A stretch of 64,000 nt of DNA from Parasponia andersonii (Eukaryota > Streptophyta > Magnoliopsida > Rosales > Cannabaceae): positions 168,468 to 232,467 of the forward strand of contig JXTB01000232.1 of assembly GCA_002914805.1 (NCBI GenBank). Direction: 5' to 3'. The notes under the pieces were generated by a model that saw only the letters and a program-made list of their open reading frames with translations, was not told the DNA's origin and ran no database searches. Positions 60,456 through 64,000 of this stretch are shown here, one piece after another (within the stretch, counting starts at the first letter, position 1; every line of letters starts with the position of its first letter). A program made the position numbers and the translations under genes.

Positions 60456-62061
60456 AATCTTATGGTATAATTGCTTCTCTGGTATTAGAAGAATGGAAGA
60501 ATTCAGTTACTATTGGTGACTATAACTTGGAGTATTTGCAAAAGAATATTGTTATTTATGTGAGCAATATAGTGGCTACACCTTCACTTCTCCAAACAAT
60601 ACAACAGAGTCAGTGGCAAGATCTAGAGTTGAAGATGATCTGGAATCCACTTCAAAATGGTGAACAAATAGAGGGTTGGAGTACAAATAGAGAAAGGTTT
60701 CTACATCATAAAGGAAAAGTGGTAGTAACTAATTGTCTTAATCTTCGAGAAACTGTCTTGACTAAAGCTCACAAGTCTAGGTTTGCAATACACCCTGGCA
60801 GTATTAAGATGTATCACAACTTAAAAAGGCAATATTGGTGGAAGGGTATGAAACGAGATGTAGCTTCTTTTGTAGCTAAATATATGACTTGTCAGCAAGT
60901 TAAGGCGCAACACTAGAGACTAGTAGGATTGCTTCAACCTTTGCCTATTCCAAAGTGGAAGTAGGACAAGATCACAATAGATTTTGTGACTGGCTTACCT
61001 AAGACTTTGAGGAAGAATGATGTGATTTAGGTGATAGTCGATCAGTTAACGAAAACTACTTACATTATACCGATCATGGTGGACTATTCACTTACCAAGC
61101 TTAGTAAACTTTATATGGGGTACCTTCAAGCATAGTTTATGATGGAGATCTAAGATTTACATCTAAGTTACCTTACAAAAATCTTTTGGTACATAATTGA
61201 ATCTCAGTACTGCTCATCACTCAGAGACAGATGGACAATCTGAAAGAATTATTCAGATTCTTGAGGACATGATTTGTTCTTGTATACTAGATTTTGGTGG
61301 AAACTGGTATGATCATTTGCCATTAGTGGAATTTTCATATAACAACAGTTACTAAACCAGTGTGGGTATGGCTCCATATGAGGTACTATATGGGAGGTCA
61401 TGTAGATCACCCTTGTGTTGGGCAGAACCTAAAGAACATGTCACTCTTGGACCTGAATTGATCGAAGAGACTACTAAGAAGATAAAAAACATTCAAGAAA
61501 GGCTCAAAGAAGTTCAAAGTCATCAAAAAAGTTATATAGACCCTAAGAGACATGAGATAGAGTTCGAAACTGGCGAATATGTATTTCTGAAAGTGACTCC
61601 AAGGCGTGGTGTTACAAGATTTGGAGTAAAAGGGAAGTTAGCTCTAAGATATATTGGTACTTTCAAGATTACTGAGAGGATTGGACCAGTGGCTTATCAT
61701 TTGAAGCTACCTGCACATTTGGGCCATGCACATAACGTGTTTCATGTTTCAGTGTTGAGGAAATACACAATGGACCGATCTTATATCATTCAGTATGTGC
61801 ATGCACAAATTCAAGAAGATGTATCTTACTAAGAGCAACTTGTTCGCGTTATTAGGAGAAAGTTAAGAGTACTTCGTAATAGAGAAATTCCACTTGTCAA
61901 GGTTCTTTGGGAACATCACAAAGAGGATGAAGCTACTTGAGAGCTTGAGGTTGAAATGTATGAGAAGTATCCTCATCTATTTAATATTCAACTTGAAGTT
62001 GTACTTTAATTTGTGCTTTGTACTTGAATTTTGGGAAGAAATTAATTTAAGGAGGGAAAGA
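60456..62061 (+). pseudogene. Second Ty3/gypsy element, integrase part right of the nested insertion
   Basis: The frame resumes with SYGIIASLVLEEWKNSV, then the integrase zinc region (HPGSIKMYHNLKRQYWWKGM, MTCQQVKAQH), core pieces (DFVTGLPKTLRKNDVI), MAPYEVLYGRSCRSPLCW and the C-terminal KGKLALRYIGTFKITERIG. It closes with the family tail REIPLVKVLWEHH...EKYPHLF. Stops are TAG at glutamine or tryptophan sites, one TAA and one TGA (EAT stop ELEVE). A purine tract (GGAGGGAAAGA, to 62061) follows. Confidence 0.9.
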
Positions 62062-64000
62062 TGTAGAACCCTATTTTTTTAATTAAGGATATATAAATAT
62101 TTTTTTACTTAAAAAAAATTACGACCACATGCACCCACATGCATCCATTCCCCTTTTCACTCATGACACCAACTCATCCCACATGTTGTCTCCCACTCAT
62201 TTTTCTTTTTCTTTTCTTTTCTTCTTTTCCATTCTTTTATTCCTATCACTCCTTCATGCATGTAAGAAACCATCTCCCTCATTATCATCTTCTTCTTCTT
62301 CATCTACCATCTATTGGCAAGAAATCAACAAGTATTAGATCAACTCTTCTTGAGCCATTTTTCTTGGCCACCCACCTAAACACTCTTTGTTAGACTTGGT
62401 TGGAAAACTTCCAAAGCCAACGAGGACGAGAAACGGCGGCCAAAAATATAACGTATCTGCCACCATATTCGACGAGTCACCTCCTTCGGAACACCGAAAC
62501 CTCTATACGGTAGTACGGTTAGGATTGGTTGGTCATTTCAACGTTGTACGCTCGTTTGCCAGAGTCGAAACTCTTTCGGTAAGATGTCGTAATCTTGAAT
62601 AAGTTTTATATTAAGATTTATGGTATTTGCATAATTATTTTTAGAGTATGTATGTTATTGGTCATGGGATTTAATAATGAGATTAAATGAATTAATGTAT
62701 AACAAGGAGTAGTTGAGTTGTAAGTCAGAAATAGAAAATTGGTATTTTTGTAAATCAGAAATAGAAAAATGATATTTTTGAAATCTGACTTACTGTAGAG
62801 TCGAAAGTCTAATATGGCTACTAAAGGACCTTGGACCAAGTTTAGAAAAATGCCATTTTTTTATAAATAAAGTAAAAAATTGATATATTCGTAACTTAAT
62901 TCAAATGAAAATGGTATTTTTGTAACCACGATAAATATTGAACCATTTTGGCCTCGGGCCTATGGATAAAAAATGGCAAGAAGTGATCTTTTATAAATAT
63001 TTTCAGAATATTGGTATTTATATAAATACTTTCTAGAAAATGGTATTTTTGTAATTTGATAAAGAATGAGGCTAAAAGTGTGGTATAGGGCCTCGGGCTG
63101 AGTTGAAAAAAATGATATTTTCTTATATAGTTCTAAGATATTGATATTTTCTAACATGTTTTCTAAGAAGTGGTATTTTTTTATAAACACTCAAAAAGAT
63201 GATATTTTTCTAAACACTTTGGAAAAGTGGTATTTTTGAAACTTTTGGATTTTAAGGTTTGTTTATTCGGAGTCTCGAAACAAAGTTTTGACCCCAAAAT
63301 TGGATTCAGTGAGGTCGAGAAATGAATTTTGACGAATAATATTGATATGTTTCGAGGTGATACGAATTTCGAGACACAATGAATAGTCTCGTTTTGCGTG
63401 GAACAGTTGAGTTCTGAACCAGAAACCAAATCAGTCGAATTATGTGTCTAATCTAGCTATTTTGGATGCTAGGAATTCAGTGCTGACATCCGTTTCCCCA
63501 TTCGAGATTCCGTTAGAAAAACAAGCTGCTTTGATCACTAATTCGTCTAACGGACTTCCTAACGACTCACAGAAATTTATACAAACTTCTCTAGAGGATT
63601 ATTACACTCAATTGAGGTAGGGACTTGATCACTTGCTTTAAAATTTATTTATGATAAATGGTTTGAATTGATTTTGATTAAATTAAATTTTATTATTTTA
63701 ATATTATGAAAAGTGTGATTTAATTTAAATTCGCGATTTTGAATGAATGAAAATCATTGCATGGTTGATTTATTGATTTGATCACAAAATGTATGTATGC
63801 ACATCATATCACTCACTTGCATTGCATCTTGTCTCATGTGGCCGTCAGAATCATGGTGTCCCATAGAACACTGGAATAACCCACGTTCATCATATAGATG
63901 ATATGGTACTTACGTATGTCAAGAATCTAGGCATTACGGAACTGGGCAATAGTTAGTACATTTATGATGGACTTGGATGATGTGTACAGTATTTTGGAAT
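62062..64000 (+). repeat. Putative 3' LTR of the second gypsy element, right end outside or undefined
   Basis: The sequence starts TGTAGAACCC just after the polypurine tract, as expected of an LTR start. The 5' LTR lies outside or was lost, so the length cannot be checked. Around 62730-63240 it holds a degenerate series of AAATGGTATTTTTGTAA-like units. Small reading frames here do not resemble known proteins. Confidence 0.55.

Noticed and set aside
1..64000. tRNA or rRNA genes
   Set aside because: No cloverleaf with A/B boxes and no rRNA sequence was recognised by eye. A tRNA scan would be needed to exclude small ones.

Overview
The window is nuclear DNA from a flowering plant, almost certainly a eudicot. 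It carries spliced plant genes with GT-AG introns, plastid- and mitochondrion-targeted enzymes, AT-rich spacers and several classes of plant transposon. The species cannot be read from the sequence alone. Two bases are ambiguous (N at 18497 and 46627).

The left part (1-27.1 kb) is mostly ordinary gene space. At 1-1.5 kb the start of a transposon-related gene of the Transposase_28 family runs off the left edge on the minus strand. Then come an intronless plastid small subunit of geranyl(geranyl) diphosphate synthase (+, 4941-5888), an S40/DUF584 senescence-regulator gene (-, 8643-9281), and a plastid ATP synthase gamma subunit that lacks both regulatory cysteines (-, 12770-13867). Head-to-head with the gamma gene is a nine-exon complex I assembly factor of the NDUFAF2 type (+, 14885-18037), followed by a twenty-exon mitochondrial-type aconitase (+, 19851-27102). 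All exon joins of the last two genes were followed by hand and keep frame.

The middle part (27.1-41.7 kb) is accessory. It holds a cluster of TCGA-centred repeats, a 44-bp tandem array, a large imperfect inverted repeat (about 30.4-31.9 kb) and a 3.48-kb hAT element with a perfect 8-bp target-site duplication and a broken transposase. Next is the most unusual locus (minus strand, 38.5-40.9 kb). Two exons coding for a CDC48/p97 N-terminal domain splice in frame onto an F-box exon, behind a clear TATA box. The C-terminal F-box-protein part is cut off by one extra T in a T run and by one TGA codon. The reading frame as it stands still encodes about 350 residues with both the CDC48-N and the F-box domains.

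The right part (41.7-64 kb) is nested retrotransposons: a decayed Ty3/gypsy element (+), a decayed Ty1/copia element (-), and a second Ty3/gypsy element (+). The second gypsy element is split by a 7.7-kb LTR element with long LTRs, a copia-type internal region and no visible reverse transcriptase. Most stop codons in the gypsy elements are TAG at places where the family has CAG or TGG, which points to decay of methylated DNA.
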